Source: SOIA01 sp964348015 (lineage in GTDB: Bacteria > Acidobacteriota > Aminicenantia > Aminicenantales > Aminicenantaceae). Taken from it: 64,000 bases of DNA. This document shows, piece by piece, positions 18,697 to 27,641 of this stretch. A model generated the notes under the pieces. That model was not told the DNA's origin. It was given only the letters and a program-made list of their open reading frames with translations, and searched no databases. Position 1 is the first letter of the stretch. The number at the start of each line of letters is the position of its first letter. The translations under genes and the position numbers were made by a program. The DNA is taken from assembly GCA_964348015.1 (NCBI GenBank), contig CAYGBC010000015.1, positions 4,774 through 68,773 on the forward strand. Direction: 5' to 3'.

Positions 18697-19206
18697 TTAA
18701 GATGCATTGGCATTCATTGGGAAACCGCTGATATCCTGTTTTTTAGAACGGTATTTACGGATCAATACCGGCGCGAAGAAAAGCATCACGGCGTTCTGGA
18801 TGACGAGTGTCAGGACCGCGGCTGATTTGAACGTCAGGCTTTCGTCCAGCTTGATTTCGCTTATAACAGGGATTGTGATGAACATAGTCAGGAGCGTGAG
18901 CGCAATGAGAACGGCCCAGACAAATATTGGGATGGGGCTGGCAGAAGCGCGAAGGGTGGATTTTCTCGCTTCGAATTGTTTTTTCAGCTCGGCATAGCAT
19001 CTCTCCCGCGTTTTTTCCGCCAATTCAGGCGGAAGAACGGGCTTCGGCATGGCTTTCACGCCCATCCAGATTTTTTTAATGTCGTCCCGGAGTTGAGCAC
19101 ACTGTGCACAGTCGGCCAGGTGCTCTTCGACTATCTTGACCTCTTCCGGGCTCAACTCCTCATCCGAGGAAGCCATGATCAAGCGCTCGATGTCTTTACA
19201 CCGCAT
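18697..19206 (-). CDS. Anti-sigma factor with zinc-finger (ZAS) domain
   Basis: This 169-residue protein starts with a zf-HC2/ZAS domain in which H29, C33 and C36 form the H-x3-C-x2-C zinc site (EEHLADCAQC). A linker and two membrane helices follow (about 92-113 and 127-150), placing the sensor in the inner membrane. The ATG lies inside the 3' end of the sigma-factor gene (28-base overlap) with GAGGAAATC in front, the typical translational coupling of sigma and anti-sigma. It is expected to hold the ECF sigma factor inactive until a signal arrives; the signal is unknown. Confidence 0.88.
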   Translation of the reverse strand: MRCKDIERLIMASSDEELSPEEVKIVEEHLADCAQCAQLRDDIKKIWMGVKAMPKPVLPPELAEKTRERCYAELKKQFEARKSTLRASASPIPIFVWAVLIALTLLTMFITIPVISEIKLDESLTFKSAAVLTLVIQNAVMLFFAPVLIRKYRSKKQDISGFPMNANAS

Positions 19207-19835
19207 TTGATTTCCTCATTATTGTTGGATTTTGTTTTATATTTGGAGAGCTCCTGTCGGAGCTTCTTGACAGCACGGTACATCAAGGATTTGACCGTAC
19301 CGATGGGAACGTTGAGAATCTCGCTGATTTCCGCCTGCCGGAAACCCGCGATCTCTTTGAGCACGAACACGCGCCGCTGCCTCTCCGGGAGATTGTCCAG
19401 TGCCAGGCCGATGTCTTTTCCGATTTCTGCCTGGAACGCGTGATCGGATGAGTTCTTTACAGGCTTTTCTGCTAAAAAGGCGAATTCCGCATCTGCCTCA
19501 TGCGCTTTCGATTTCTGGAACACAAACAGCCTGCGGATCCGCTTTTTCCGCAGCCCGTCTCTATAAAGGTTAACGACAATCGTGAATATCCAGGCTTTTA
19601 TACTTTGCATGTTTACCTTTTCTGGGAGATTCTTTATGATGCGGAGCCAGGCCTCCTGATAGAGGTCCTCAGCATCCCCGCGGTCTTTCGTGAGATAGCA
19701 GGCAAAACTGAAGACATCATTCTGATATTTTTCGTACAATTCATCAAACGTCGGATGGATAACCTGAGCTGCTGCATGGTCGTAGTCCTTGGCACCGAGT
19801 TCCATAAATTTGTCTGATCTTTTATGAAATTTCAT
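19179..19835 (-). CDS. ECF-type RNA polymerase sigma factor
   Basis: This 218-residue protein has sigma region 2 at about 27-98 (FSFACYLTKDRGDAEDLYQEAWLR across residues 43-66, then KAWIFTIVVNLYRDGLRKKR in the -10 recognition part). Region 4 lies at about 143-195 (LPERQRRVFVLKEIAGFRQA, then EISEILNVPIGTVKSLMYRA). It is co-encoded with a membrane anti-sigma factor that overlaps its 3' end. Start site is uncertain: the ATG at 19835 has a weak ribosome site and an in-frame ATG ten codons later is possible. The regulon is unknown; the divergent FG-GAP lipoprotein is a plausible target by position only. Confidence 0.92.
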   Translation of the reverse strand: MKFHKRSDKFMELGAKDYDHAAAQVIHPTFDELYEKYQNDVFSFACYLTKDRGDAEDLYQEAWLRIIKNLPEKVNMQSIKAWIFTIVVNLYRDGLRKKRIRRLFVFQKSKAHEADAEFAFLAEKPVKNSSDHAFQAEIGKDIGLALDNLPERQRRVFVLKEIAGFRQAEISEILNVPIGTVKSLMYRAVKKLRQELSKYKTKSNNNEEIKCGVKTSSA

Positions 19836-20185
19836 TACCTAAGACGTATGAGGTCGAAAAAAGTTCTATCCTGAGATAAAGAGTGCCAGCAGGGTCCTGA
19901 ATACAGGACCAAGCACCATCGAAAACATATTCCTGCTTTCCAACGGACAGTATTCAATGAACGTAAAGCTTGAAATTTATTCGTGATATATTATAAAATT
20001 CAATCATCTAAAAATAAGCAAAATTTTTATGTGTGCGAATGAGCGGGGCGCAATTTTTTACTCAGGTCTGGTTGTGTGCAATCCTCTGGCACGCATCAGA
20101 GCTCGTACGAAGTCAAGTTATTAAGATATTCTCATAAAAGGACGAGAAGAATCAAGAATAGGTAATTAGAATAAGGGAGGAAGTG
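19836..20185. other. Divergent intergenic region between sigma factor and FG-GAP lipoprotein
   Basis: This 350-base region has to hold the promoters of both the ECF sigma operon (minus) and the FG-GAP lipoprotein gene (plus). Apart from the 7-bp hairpin at 19893-19910 listed separately, no consensus -35/-10 pair was convincing. That would be expected if an ECF sigma factor with a different promoter specificity is used here. GGGAGG precedes the plus-strand gene. Confidence 0.35.
19893..19910. promoter_or_regulatory. Perfect inverted repeat upstream of the ECF sigma gene
   Basis: GGTCCTG and CAGGACC form a perfect 7-bp stem around AATA, about 60 bases before the sigma-factor start. No T-tract follows on either strand, so a terminator is unlikely. 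An operator or an mRNA hairpin in the sigma-factor leader is more plausible. Confidence 0.35.
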
Positions 20186-21772
20186 ATGAGAAAAAATAAG
20201 AGTGTGTTTTTCGTAGTATTAGCTTTGTGGGCCGGATTATTTTTTATGAACGCCTGCGGCGGTGGCAATGGGACTGACGGAGATGGAACGACCACGCCTT
20301 CACCGCCCGGTGCCCCGACGATCGAGGATATTTATTCAGAGAACCGGGAGCTGGCCATCCTCTGGAATGTGGTCAATAATGCGGACACCTACACACTCTA
20401 CTGGAACACTACCGGAAATGTAACCACATCGGATTCCAGCGTGACGAGCCTTCGGGCTCCCTACTACGTCCATACAGGATTGAGTTTGTTCAAGACCTAT
20501 TCCTACGCAGTCACCGCCGTCAATGCGGGCGGAGCGAGCGGGCTCTCGAATGAGATGAGCGCATTGGCTGCGGGAGTTCCTGCGGAGTTATGGAAGAGGA
20601 TCGCGGCGGATGCCCAGGATGGAGACAATCTTGGATTTTCTATGGGTTTAAGCGGAGATTACGCCGTGGCCGGCGCGATGAGTGAAGACGGTGGCGGAAC
20701 TAATCGCGGAGCTGCCTACGTCTTCGAGCGGGACTATGGGGGGAATGACAACTGGGGACAGGTGGCGAAGCTGACGGCTTCGGATGCCGAAGATAATGAT
20801 GATTTTGGTTTTTCTGTGGCTATAGACGGAGATTATGTCGTGGTCGGCGCAATTTTAGAAGATGGTCTCGGGACCGACCACGGAGCCGCTTATGTCTTCT
20901 ACCGGAACCAGGGCGGCACTGATAACTGGGGGGAAGTCGCGAAGCTGACGGCTTCGGATGCTGCAACGTTTGATAATTTTGGTCGTTCTGTGGCTGTTGA
21001 GGGAGATTATGTCGTGGTCGGTGCACATCTAGAAGACGGTCTCGGGACAAACCGTGGAGCCGCTTATGTCTTTTACCGGAACCAGGGCGGCACGGATAAC
21101 TGGGGACAGGTGGTGAAGCTGACGGCTTCGGATGCCGAGGATAATGATCAATTTGGTTATTCTGTGGGCATGAGTGGGGATAGTGTCCTGGTGGGAGCGC
21201 GCTATGAAGACGGTCTCGGGACCAATCGTGGAGCCGCCTATGTCTTCAATCGAAATCAGGGTGGAGCCGACAACTGGGGCCAAGTGATAAAGCTCACAGC
21301 CTCGAGTCCTGAGGATGCGGCTTATTTTGGCCATTCTGTGACTCTCAGCGGGGATTTCGCCGTGGTCGGCGCGTATGGGGAAGACGGTACCGGAACCAGT
21401 CTTGGAGCCGCCTACATTTTCGATAAGGACTTTGGTGGAACGAACAACTGGGGACAAGTAGCCCGGCTCACGGCCTCGGATGGCGAGAATGTCGATGAGT
21501 TTGGCTCTTCTGTGGCCATAGATGGAGATTATGTCATAGTCGGGACATATCAAGAAGATGGGGCCGGGACGAGTCGAGGTGCGGCTTATATCTATGGGCG
21601 GAACTACGGAGGGCAGGACAATTGGGGAGAAGTGATGAAGATCACGGCTTCGGATGCCGCGGATCAGGATTGGTTTGGATTTTCTGTAGCCATAAACGGC
21701 GATAATGCCGTGGTGGGCGCCGCTTATGAAGATGGGGCCGGATCCAACCGCGGAGCACTTTATATTTTTTAA
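20186..21772 (+). CDS. FG-GAP repeat lipoprotein with fibronectin-III-like domain, copy 1
   Basis: A lipoprotein signal (lipobox FMNAC, acylated Cys about residue 24) is followed by a Gly/Thr/Pro linker and a fibronectin-III-like domain at about 45-130. Seven FG-GAP repeats of 58 residues then run to the end, each reading roughly D-x-FG-x-SV...GDY-VVGA-x-x-EDG-x-GT-x-x-GAAYVF. Seven such units would close a beta-propeller. The ATG at 20186 is preferred over the adjoining GTG at 20183 because GGGAGG is then better spaced. The protein is expected on the outer or cell surface. Binding partner unknown. A close paralogue follows directly. Confidence 0.88.
   Translation: MRKNKSVFFVVLALWAGLFFMNACGGGNGTDGDGTTTPSPPGAPTIEDIYSENRELAILWNVVNNADTYTLYWNTTGNVTTSDSSVTSLRAPYYVHTGLSLFKTYSYAVTAVNAGGASGLSNEMSALAAGVPAELWKRIAADAQDGDNLGFSMGLSGDYAVAGAMSEDGGGTNRGAAYVFERDYGGNDNWGQVAKLTASDAEDNDDFGFSVAIDGDYVVVGAILEDGLGTDHGAAYVFYRNQGGTDNWGEVAKLTASDAATFDNFGRSVAVEGDYVVVGAHLEDGLGTNRGAAYVFYRNQGGTDNWGQVVKLTASDAEDNDQFGYSVGMSGDSVLVGARYEDGLGTNRGAAYVFNRNQGGADNWGQVIKLTASSPEDAAYFGHSVTLSGDFAVVGAYGEDGTGTSLGAAYIFDKDFGGTNNWGQVARLTASDGENVDEFGSSVAIDGDYVIVGTYQEDGAGTSRGAAYIYGRNYGGQDNWGEVMKITASDAADQDWFGFSVAINGDNAVVGAAYEDGAGSNRGALYIF
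20609..21769 (+). repeat. Seven tandem 174-bp coding repeats (FG-GAP units), copy 1
   Basis: Six full 58-codon units plus a last 39-codon unit are similar at the DNA level, for example recurring GCTTCGGATGCC and GGAGCCGC-TATGTCTT blocks. The high DNA similarity makes long antisense frames appear here, which are artefacts. Confidence 0.8.
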
Positions 21773-22144
21773 CACATCAATCGAATACTTTTTGGTTTAA
21801 ATCAAGGGACTTCTGCTCTTCTTCTCTGAAAACAAACTAAAAAAATTCACCTCATTTTGTACTCACTTAAAATGTGTCCATTCAGTGCGGCTTGATGTCA
21901 AATTTCTATCAAGATTTAGCACTGTTCTAGCGTCACAAGATTCAACACCAGAGGAAACTCGGAAATTTACCCCTTGAATTTGCCAACAGCCCCAAGAAAA
22001 GCTTAAAATATAGGTCTAATCGGACGTGCCGAGGCGGGCGCTCTACTGATTGAGATTCTTTAAACGGAATAGCGCATCGAGATGGGTTGAAAAAAAGTTT
22101 GAAACGTTTCCTTCAAGCATGCCGTTATCTCATAGGAGGAGGCC
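21773..22144. other. Intergenic region between the two FG-GAP genes
   Basis: No gene is recognised. AT-rich for the first 200 bases; the part near 22020-22060 contains a string resembling a tRNA D-arm on the minus strand, but no acceptor or T arm accompanies it. A strong AGGAGGAGG at 22134-22142 leads into the short leader ORF. Confidence 0.3.
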
Positions 22145-22231
22145 GTGCATTCTCGCGGTGATGAGTTAAAAGAGAAGGACGCAGCGGCACCGGATTTTCG
22201 CCTCATGAATTGTGATACAAGGAGCGAATGA
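22145..22231 (+). other. Possible 28-codon leader ORF coupled to FG-GAP gene 2
   Basis: A GTG at 22145 follows AGGAGGAGG at a spacing of two to five bases. It opens a 28-codon frame whose TGA (22229-22231) overlaps the ATG at 22228 of the lipoprotein gene in an ATGA arrangement. The geometry suggests translational coupling. The peptide (MHSRGDELKEKDAAAPDFRL...) has no recognised motif. Confidence 0.3.
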
Positions 22232-23826
22232 TGCATAAAAAGAAGATCATATTTCTCATGTCTGCACTCGTTTTGGCAGGCGCTTTGACTATGACCCATT
22301 GCGGCGGCAACGGAGATTCTTCGGATCCGACTACGGTCCCTGAGACACCATCGATTGACGACCTGTACGTGGAAAACAGGATGATTGCGATACTCTGGTA
22401 TGTGGTGGAAAACGCGGATTCATACAACCTGTACTGGAACACGACCGGAAACGTCACCACATCGGATAGCAGCTTCACCGGCCTTCAGACTCCTTTCAAC
22501 TTCATCAGTTTTGAACATTCTGGATTGAGTTTTTTCAAGACCTATTACTACAGAATCTCAGCGGTAAATGCCATAGGGGAGAGTTCGCTCTCGAATGAGA
22601 GAAGCGGATTACCTGCGGTAACATCTGAAGAGTTGTGGTATAGGGGCGCAGGAGATTATGAGGATGGGGATGAGCTGGGGCGCTCTGTGGCCATCAGCGG
22701 AGATTATCTTGTTGCGGGTGCACCTTATGAAGACGGGACAGGCTTGGATTGGGGTGCGGCCTATGTCTATTACCGGGACCAGGGAGGCGATGACGCTTGG
22801 GGAGAGGTGGCGAAGTTGAGTGCCTCGGATGCGGCGGATTCGGATACTTTTGGCACTTCCGTGGCCATCAGCGGTGATTATGTTGTTATCGGTGCACCGA
22901 ACAAGGACGGTTCTGCGGCGGATGAAGGCGCGGCCTATGTGTATTATCGAAACCAGGGAGGCGATGACGCTTGGGGACAAGTGGTGAAGTTGACTGCCTC
23001 AGATGCGGCGGCAGGGGATATGTTTGGCACTTCTGTGGCCATCAGCGGTGATTATGTTCTGGTCGGCGCCGGAAGCAAAGACGGGGGCGGGACCGATCGC
23101 GGAGCCGCTTATGTCTTCAATAAGAACTACCCGACTTCTGACAGCTGGGGAGAGGTTTTGAAGCTGACTGCTTCAGATCCTGCAGATGGAGATCAATTCG
23201 GCTATTCTGTATCCCTAAGCGGAGATTATGCGGTCATCGGCGCCCCTTATAAAGACGACACGGGAGCTGATGAAGGCGCTGTCTATGTCTACGACCAGGA
23301 TCTGGGCGGAACGGATGCCTGGGGAGAAGTAGTCAAGCTGACGGCCTCGGATGCGGCGGCTGGGGATGAGTATGGTTCTTCTGTCGCCATAGACGGAGAT
23401 TATGCGGTCATAGGTGCTCCTTATGATGACGATGCAGGAACCGATGAAGGCGCGTCCTACGTGTATTATCGGGACCAGGGTGGAGTGGACAACTGGGGAG
23501 AGGTGGTGAAGCTGACAGCTTCTGATGCCGAAGGTTCGGATTCCTTTGGCAGTTCTGTATCCATAAGCGGTGATTATATCCTCGTCGGTGCTCCGTATGA
23601 AGACGGAACAGGGACCGATCAGGGTGCGGCCTATGTTTTTAATCGGAACCAGGATGGCGAAGACACTTGGGGAGAAGTGTTGAAGCTCACCGCCGAAGGA
23701 GCCGAAGATGACAATTTGCTCGGCTATTCTGTCGGTATAGGGGATCATTTTATCGTCACAGGTGTGCCCGGCGAAGAGGGTATACCGGGTACAACGATAG
23801 ATATCGGAGCCATTGCCATTTTTTAA
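22228..23826 (+). CDS. FG-GAP repeat lipoprotein with fibronectin-III-like domain, copy 2
   Basis: Paralogue of the preceding lipoprotein with the same plan. It has a lipobox ending at Cys about 25 (TMTHC), a linker, and a fibronectin-III-like domain at about 45-135 containing the same YWNTTGNVTTSDSS stretch. Seven FG-GAP repeats of 58 residues follow. The repeats differ mainly in the variable loops (GAPYEDGTG, GAPNKDGSA, GAGSKDGGG), as expected of a binding surface. Two ATGs adjoin at 22228 and 22231; AAGGAG precedes both, and the first overlaps a short leader ORF. The pair probably arose by tandem duplication. Cell-surface location and a binding role are inferred. Confidence 0.88.
   Translation: MMHKKKIIFLMSALVLAGALTMTHCGGNGDSSDPTTVPETPSIDDLYVENRMIAILWYVVENADSYNLYWNTTGNVTTSDSSFTGLQTPFNFISFEHSGLSFFKTYYYRISAVNAIGESSLSNERSGLPAVTSEELWYRGAGDYEDGDELGRSVAISGDYLVAGAPYEDGTGLDWGAAYVYYRDQGGDDAWGEVAKLSASDAADSDTFGTSVAISGDYVVIGAPNKDGSAADEGAAYVYYRNQGGDDAWGQVVKLTASDAAAGDMFGTSVAISGDYVLVGAGSKDGGGTDRGAAYVFNKNYPTSDSWGEVLKLTASDPADGDQFGYSVSLSGDYAVIGAPYKDDTGADEGAVYVYDQDLGGTDAWGEVVKLTASDAAAGDEYGSSVAIDGDYAVIGAPYDDDAGTDEGASYVYYRDQGGVDNWGEVVKLTASDAEGSDSFGSSVSISGDYILVGAPYEDGTGTDQGAAYVFNRNQDGEDTWGEVLKLTAEGAEDDNLLGYSVGIGDHFIVTGVPGEEGIPGTTIDIGAIAIF
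22654..23823 (+). repeat. Seven tandem 174-bp coding repeats (FG-GAP units), copy 2
   Basis: Six units of 58 codons and a final 42-codon unit; repeated blocks such as GCCATCAGCGG-GATTATG and GGAGAGGTGGTGAAG recur at 174-base intervals. The last unit is more divergent and lacks the GAAYVF closing strand in standard form. Confidence 0.8.
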
Positions 23827-23834
23827 TAAATCGC

Positions 23835-23954
23835 TTATTCAACGTATTCGAAGACATCCTCCAAAGAAGTTCCCGAAACGCGGGCGATCCTTAACGCATA
23901 GGCCAGCGAAGGCACAGACTTTCCCTTTCGTGCATCCATTTGGAAAAGTGTGGA
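23835..23954 (-). pseudogene. C-terminal remnant of an XRE-family helix-turn-helix regulator
   Basis: On the minus strand a 39-codon frame ends in TAA at 23835-23837 and reads STLFQMDARKGKSVPSLAYA then LRIARVSGTSLEDVFEYVE. This is the typical end of an XRE/Cro HTH domain (recognition helix end, Pro-Ser-Leu, A-L-x-I-A-x-x-x-G-x-S-L-E-D-x-F). A stop codon lies directly upstream in frame and no N-terminal HTH part is found, so this looks like a decayed regulator. Confidence 0.5.
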
Positions 23955-24126
23955 TCAGTCTTTACCTTGATTATAAAAAAGGGCCTCGTTTTGACCTTGA
24001 ACATTTCTTCACAACAAAGCCTGAACCCGAGCGCTTCGTTCTTCGGTCGTGAATAACTCAGGTTTCCTGAACTATTCATAAAATCTGCCGACACCCGATC
24101 GTGCAAATAAAAGTCAGTGGGAGTGC

Positions 24127-24153
24127 TTGACACTGTTTTTTGGCTTTGATAAA
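24127..24153 (+). promoter_or_regulatory. Putative promoter of the BNR-repeat protein gene
   Basis: TTGACA at 24127-24132 is followed after 15 bases by GATAAA (24148-24153), 48 bases before the ATG at 24202. The spacing is shorter than the usual 17, so this is a weak call. Confidence 0.35.
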
Positions 24154-24201
24154 AGTGAGAAACTCTCATGGGTTTCACATTCCAATGAAAAAGGAGAAAG
24201 T

Positions 24202-27200
24202 ATGTTTAACAAAAACTTAAGCCATTTAACGTTGATTTTTCTCTGCTTGGTCTTAGTCAGTCCGCTGACCGCGCTTCCCAAGAAGAAAAAAGCCCCTCCT
24301 CAGGAAGATTTTCTGGGAAAGATGTCTTTGAGCGCTTTGAGGTTGCGGGCCATCGGGCCGGCGGTGACATCTGGCCGGATTTCGGACTTCGCGGTCAATC
24401 CTAAAAATCCCAGCGAGTACTATATCGCGACCTCATCCGGAGGAGTCTGGAAAACCACGAATGCCGGGACGACTTATCAGCCTGTTTTTGACAGCCAGGG
24501 TTCTTATTCCATCGGCTGTGTGACCATGGACCCGAACAACCCTAACGTTGTCTGGGTCGGAACTGGAGAGAACAACAACCAGCGCAGCGTGGCCTACGGA
24601 GATGGAGTCTACAAAACTGAAGATGGAGGCAGAAACTGGAAGAACATAGGACTCAAGACTTCCGAGCATGTCGGAATGATCGCCATAGATCCGGGAAACT
24701 CGGATGTCGTCTACGTAGCAGCTTATGGTCCGCTCTGGAGAGCCGGAGGCGAGCGAGGATTGTATAAGACCTCGGACGGAGGCAAGACCTGGGCAGCAGT
24801 CTTGACGATCAGCGAACACACGGGAGTGAGCGAGGTGTATCTGGACCCCCGCAGCCCGGACGTGGTTTATGCAGTGGCCCATCAGAGAAGGAGGCATGTG
24901 TTCACTCTGGTTGACGGAGGACCGGAATCCGCGGTTTATAAATCGGTAGATGCCGGAAAGACATGGAAAAAGATCACCCGAGGGCTTCCCGGAGGACACC
25001 TGGGCCGGATCGGGCTGGCCATATCCCCTGTCAATCCGGATTATCTGTATGCGATCGTCGAAGCCCAACCCGGAAAGGGCGGTTTTTACCGTAGCACCAA
25101 CCGGGGTGCGTCCTGGGAAAGACGCAGCAGCTACACTTCTCGAGGCAACTACTACCAGGAACTGTTCTGCGATCCCAAAGACATCAACCGCGTCTATTCC
25201 ATGGATGTTTATCTTCGAGTATCGGATGATGGCGGGCAGACCTGGAGCGCTCTCGGAGAAAGACACAAGCATGTCGACAACCATGCGATGTGGATCGACC
25301 CGTGTAACACGGATTATTACCTGGTGGGATGTGACGGAGGCATCTATGAGTCATTTGACCGGGGCAAGACCTGGAAGTACATGCCCCATCTTTCGGTGAC
25401 CCAGTTCTACAAAGTGGCGGTCGACAACACCGAACCTTTCTACTTTGTCTATGGGGGTACCCAGGATAATTACAGCCTGGGCGGTCCGTCGCGCACCACG
25501 AGTTCCCATGGGATTGTCAACTCGGACTGGTTTGTGACCCAGGGCGGGGATGGCTTTGAATCCCAGGTCGATCCCGAAGACCCCAACATCGTCTACGCCC
25601 AGTCGCAGTACGGCAATCTCACGCGTTTTGACAAGAAAAGCGGAGAGAGGATGGGCATCCGGCCCAAAGAGAGGAAGGGCGAAAAGTCCTACCGCTGGAA
25701 CTGGGACGTGCCTCTTCTGGTCAGCCCACACTCCCATACGAGGCTCTACTTTGCCGCAAACAAGGTATTCCGCAGCGATGACCGCGGGAATACCTGGAAA
25801 GTCATCAGCGGTGACCTGACGCGGCAGATCGACCGGAACAAGCTCGAAGTCATGGGCAGGGTATGGCCGATGGATGCTGTGGCGAAAAATGCCAGCACTT
25901 CGCAGTACGGGACAATAGTGGCACTGGATGAGTCGCCGGTTCAGGAAGATTTGATCTATGCGGGCACGGATGACGGACTGATCCAGGTGACCGAAGACGG
26001 AGGGGCACACTGGAGAAAGATCGATAAATTTTCCGGCGTTCCGGACAGAACCTATGTCAACGATATCATCGCCTCCCAGCACGAGAAAAATACGGTGTAT
26101 GCGGCATTCAACAACCACAAGAACGGGGACTTCAAGCCCTATGTCCTGAAGAGCACAGATGCGGGCAAAACCTGGACTTCCATCTCTTCTAACCTTCCGG
26201 AAAGAGGATCAGTCTACTCACTCGCGGAAGACCATGTCCGGAAGAGCCTGTTGTTCGCCGGAACAGAGTTCGGACTGTTCGTGAGCGTGGACGGAGGACA
26301 GCACTGGAAGCCGCTCAAAAGCGGATTGCCCACTATCGCGGTTCGAGACATCGCCATCCAGAAGAGGGAAAATGACCTGGTTCTGGCTACTTTTGGCCGG
26401 GGATTCTATATCCTGGATGATTACACACCACTCCGGCATTTCACTGAGGAAGTCCTGAATTCCGAAGCTTATATATTCCCGATCAAGGACGCCTTGATGT
26501 TCGTGGAGTCTTCCCCGCTGGGGAGTGGAGGAGCTGCAGGCAAAGGTTTTCAAGGCGAGATGTATTTCAACGCCAAGAATCCTCCTGTGGGAGCGGTCTT
26601 CACTTTCTATCTGAAAGAAGCCATAAAAACCTTGAGAGACAAACGCCAGGAGAAAGAGAAGAAAGCTTTCAAAGAAGGAAAGCCGGTGGATTATCCCACG
26701 TATGACCAGATGAAAGCGGAAGAAAAGGAGGAAACTCCGTATCTTGTATTCACTATTCTGGATGAAGAAGGGAACGTTGTGCGGAAACTCAGGACGTCTG
26801 CCCGGTCCGGAATGCGCCGGATCGTCTGGGATTTGAAATACCCAGCGGTCTCACCCACGAACCTGAGGGACACGAACCCGGCTTCAAGCGGCCGTTCCAG
26901 CACTCTGGCTCTTCCCGGAAAATACAGGATTTTCCTCTCCAAGAATGTCAGCGGCGAAGTGACACGGCTGACAGATCCGGTCGAGTTCAATGCCGTTGTC
27001 CTCGGAAATACCAGCCTTCCCGCCGAAGACCGCGCAGAGCTCGTGGCCTTTCAGAAAAAAGTCAGAGAATTGAGCCGGGCCGTGAATGCGGCCTCGAGCA
27101 TAGTCCGGGAACTTGGAGACAAAGCCCGCCACTATAAAGTGGCCTTGAAGAGTGTCACGGTGGACGATTCCCAGATCTCTACACAGATAAGAGCCCTCGA

Positions 27201-27501
27201 ATCTGAAGTCAGCGAGATTCAGGTCAAACTCTTTGGCGACCGGACATTGAGAAGGATCGACAAGGATGCTGAGCCTGGATTGAGCAGCCGGCTCAACGGA
27301 ATAATCTACGAACAGTGGCGTTCCACTTCAGCTCCGACGCAGACTCAAAGAGATGCGTACACGATCGTGGCGGATGAGTTTACTCCGATCCTGCAAAAGC
27401 TTAAAAAGCTTATCGAGGTGGATGTCAAGCAGATCGAAAAGAAGCTGGAGGAGATCGGAGCGCCTTACACGCCCGGCCGCTTTCCCGATTGGAAAAAATA
27501 A
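24202..27501 (+). CDS. Secreted BNR/sortilin (VPS10)-repeat beta-propeller protein
   Basis: This 1099-residue protein starts with a signal peptide (hydrophobic LTLIFLCLVLVSPLTALP). Many BNR/Asp-box repeats of the S-x-D-x-G-x-T-W type follow, e.g. TTNAGTTYQ, TEDGGRNW, TSDGGKTW, SVDAGKTW and SVDGGQHW, over about residues 50-730. They form one or more sortilin-like propellers. A C-terminal part holds a beta-sandwich region (VVRKLRTSARSGMRRIVWDL) and a helical tail. Homologues are often annotated as glycosyl hydrolases, but no catalytic residues can be named. The ATG at 24202 has AAAGGAG upstream. Probably exported to the periplasm or cell surface. Confidence 0.85.
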   Translation: MFNKNLSHLTLIFLCLVLVSPLTALPKKKKAPPQEDFLGKMSLSALRLRAIGPAVTSGRISDFAVNPKNPSEYYIATSSGGVWKTTNAGTTYQPVFDSQGSYSIGCVTMDPNNPNVVWVGTGENNNQRSVAYGDGVYKTEDGGRNWKNIGLKTSEHVGMIAIDPGNSDVVYVAAYGPLWRAGGERGLYKTSDGGKTWAAVLTISEHTGVSEVYLDPRSPDVVYAVAHQRRRHVFTLVDGGPESAVYKSVDAGKTWKKITRGLPGGHLGRIGLAISPVNPDYLYAIVEAQPGKGGFYRSTNRGASWERRSSYTSRGNYYQELFCDPKDINRVYSMDVYLRVSDDGGQTWSALGERHKHVDNHAMWIDPCNTDYYLVGCDGGIYESFDRGKTWKYMPHLSVTQFYKVAVDNTEPFYFVYGGTQDNYSLGGPSRTTSSHGIVNSDWFVTQGGDGFESQVDPEDPNIVYAQSQYGNLTRFDKKSGERMGIRPKERKGEKSYRWNWDVPLLVSPHSHTRLYFAANKVFRSDDRGNTWKVISGDLTRQIDRNKLEVMGRVWPMDAVAKNASTSQYGTIVALDESPVQEDLIYAGTDDGLIQVTEDGGAHWRKIDKFSGVPDRTYVNDIIASQHEKNTVYAAFNNHKNGDFKPYVLKSTDAGKTWTSISSNLPERGSVYSLAEDHVRKSLLFAGTEFGLFVSVDGGQHWKPLKSGLPTIAVRDIAIQKRENDLVLATFGRGFYILDDYTPLRHFTEEVLNSEAYIFPIKDALMFVESSPLGSGGAAGKGFQGEMYFNAKNPPVGAVFTFYLKEAIKTLRDKRQEKEKKAFKEGKPVDYPTYDQMKAEEKEETPYLVFTILDEEGNVVRKLRTSARSGMRRIVWDLKYPAVSPTNLRDTNPASSGRSSTLALPGKYRIFLSKNVSGEVTRLTDPVEFNAVVLGNTSLPAEDRAELVAFQKKVRELSRAVNAASSIVRELGDKARHYKVALKSVTVDDSQISTQIRALESEVSEIQVKLFGDRTLRRIDKDAEPGLSSRLNGIIYEQWRSTSAPTQTQRDAYTIVADEFTPILQKLKKLIEVDVKQIEKKLEEIGAPYTPGRFPDWKK

Positions 27502-27641
27502 ACATACGGGAACGTTCCTCCAAGGGGACACCTGAGCGCCTCTGTTCTGGGATGAGCGGAGGAGATATGCGTTCTCGAGGTGTAATTTTTTGTGTGTGAG
27601 CGGTTCCCCGGAAGTAATTCCTGACTCTCAAAATTCGCACG

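Noticed and set aside
21029..21775. Long antisense open frame (248 codons) across FG-GAP gene 1, and similar ones in gene 2
   Set aside because: They mirror the tandem repeats on the coding strand; no ribosome site, no recognisable domains, and the sense protein is well supported.
22026..22060. tRNA D-arm-like string (CTCAATCAGTAGAGC on the minus strand)
   Set aside because: No acceptor stem, no consistent anticodon stem and no T arm follow; probably chance or a very old fragment.
20609..23823. CRISPR-like regular repeats
   Set aside because: The 174-bp periodicity is coding (FG-GAP units), in frame and divergent, without short identical repeats and unique spacers.
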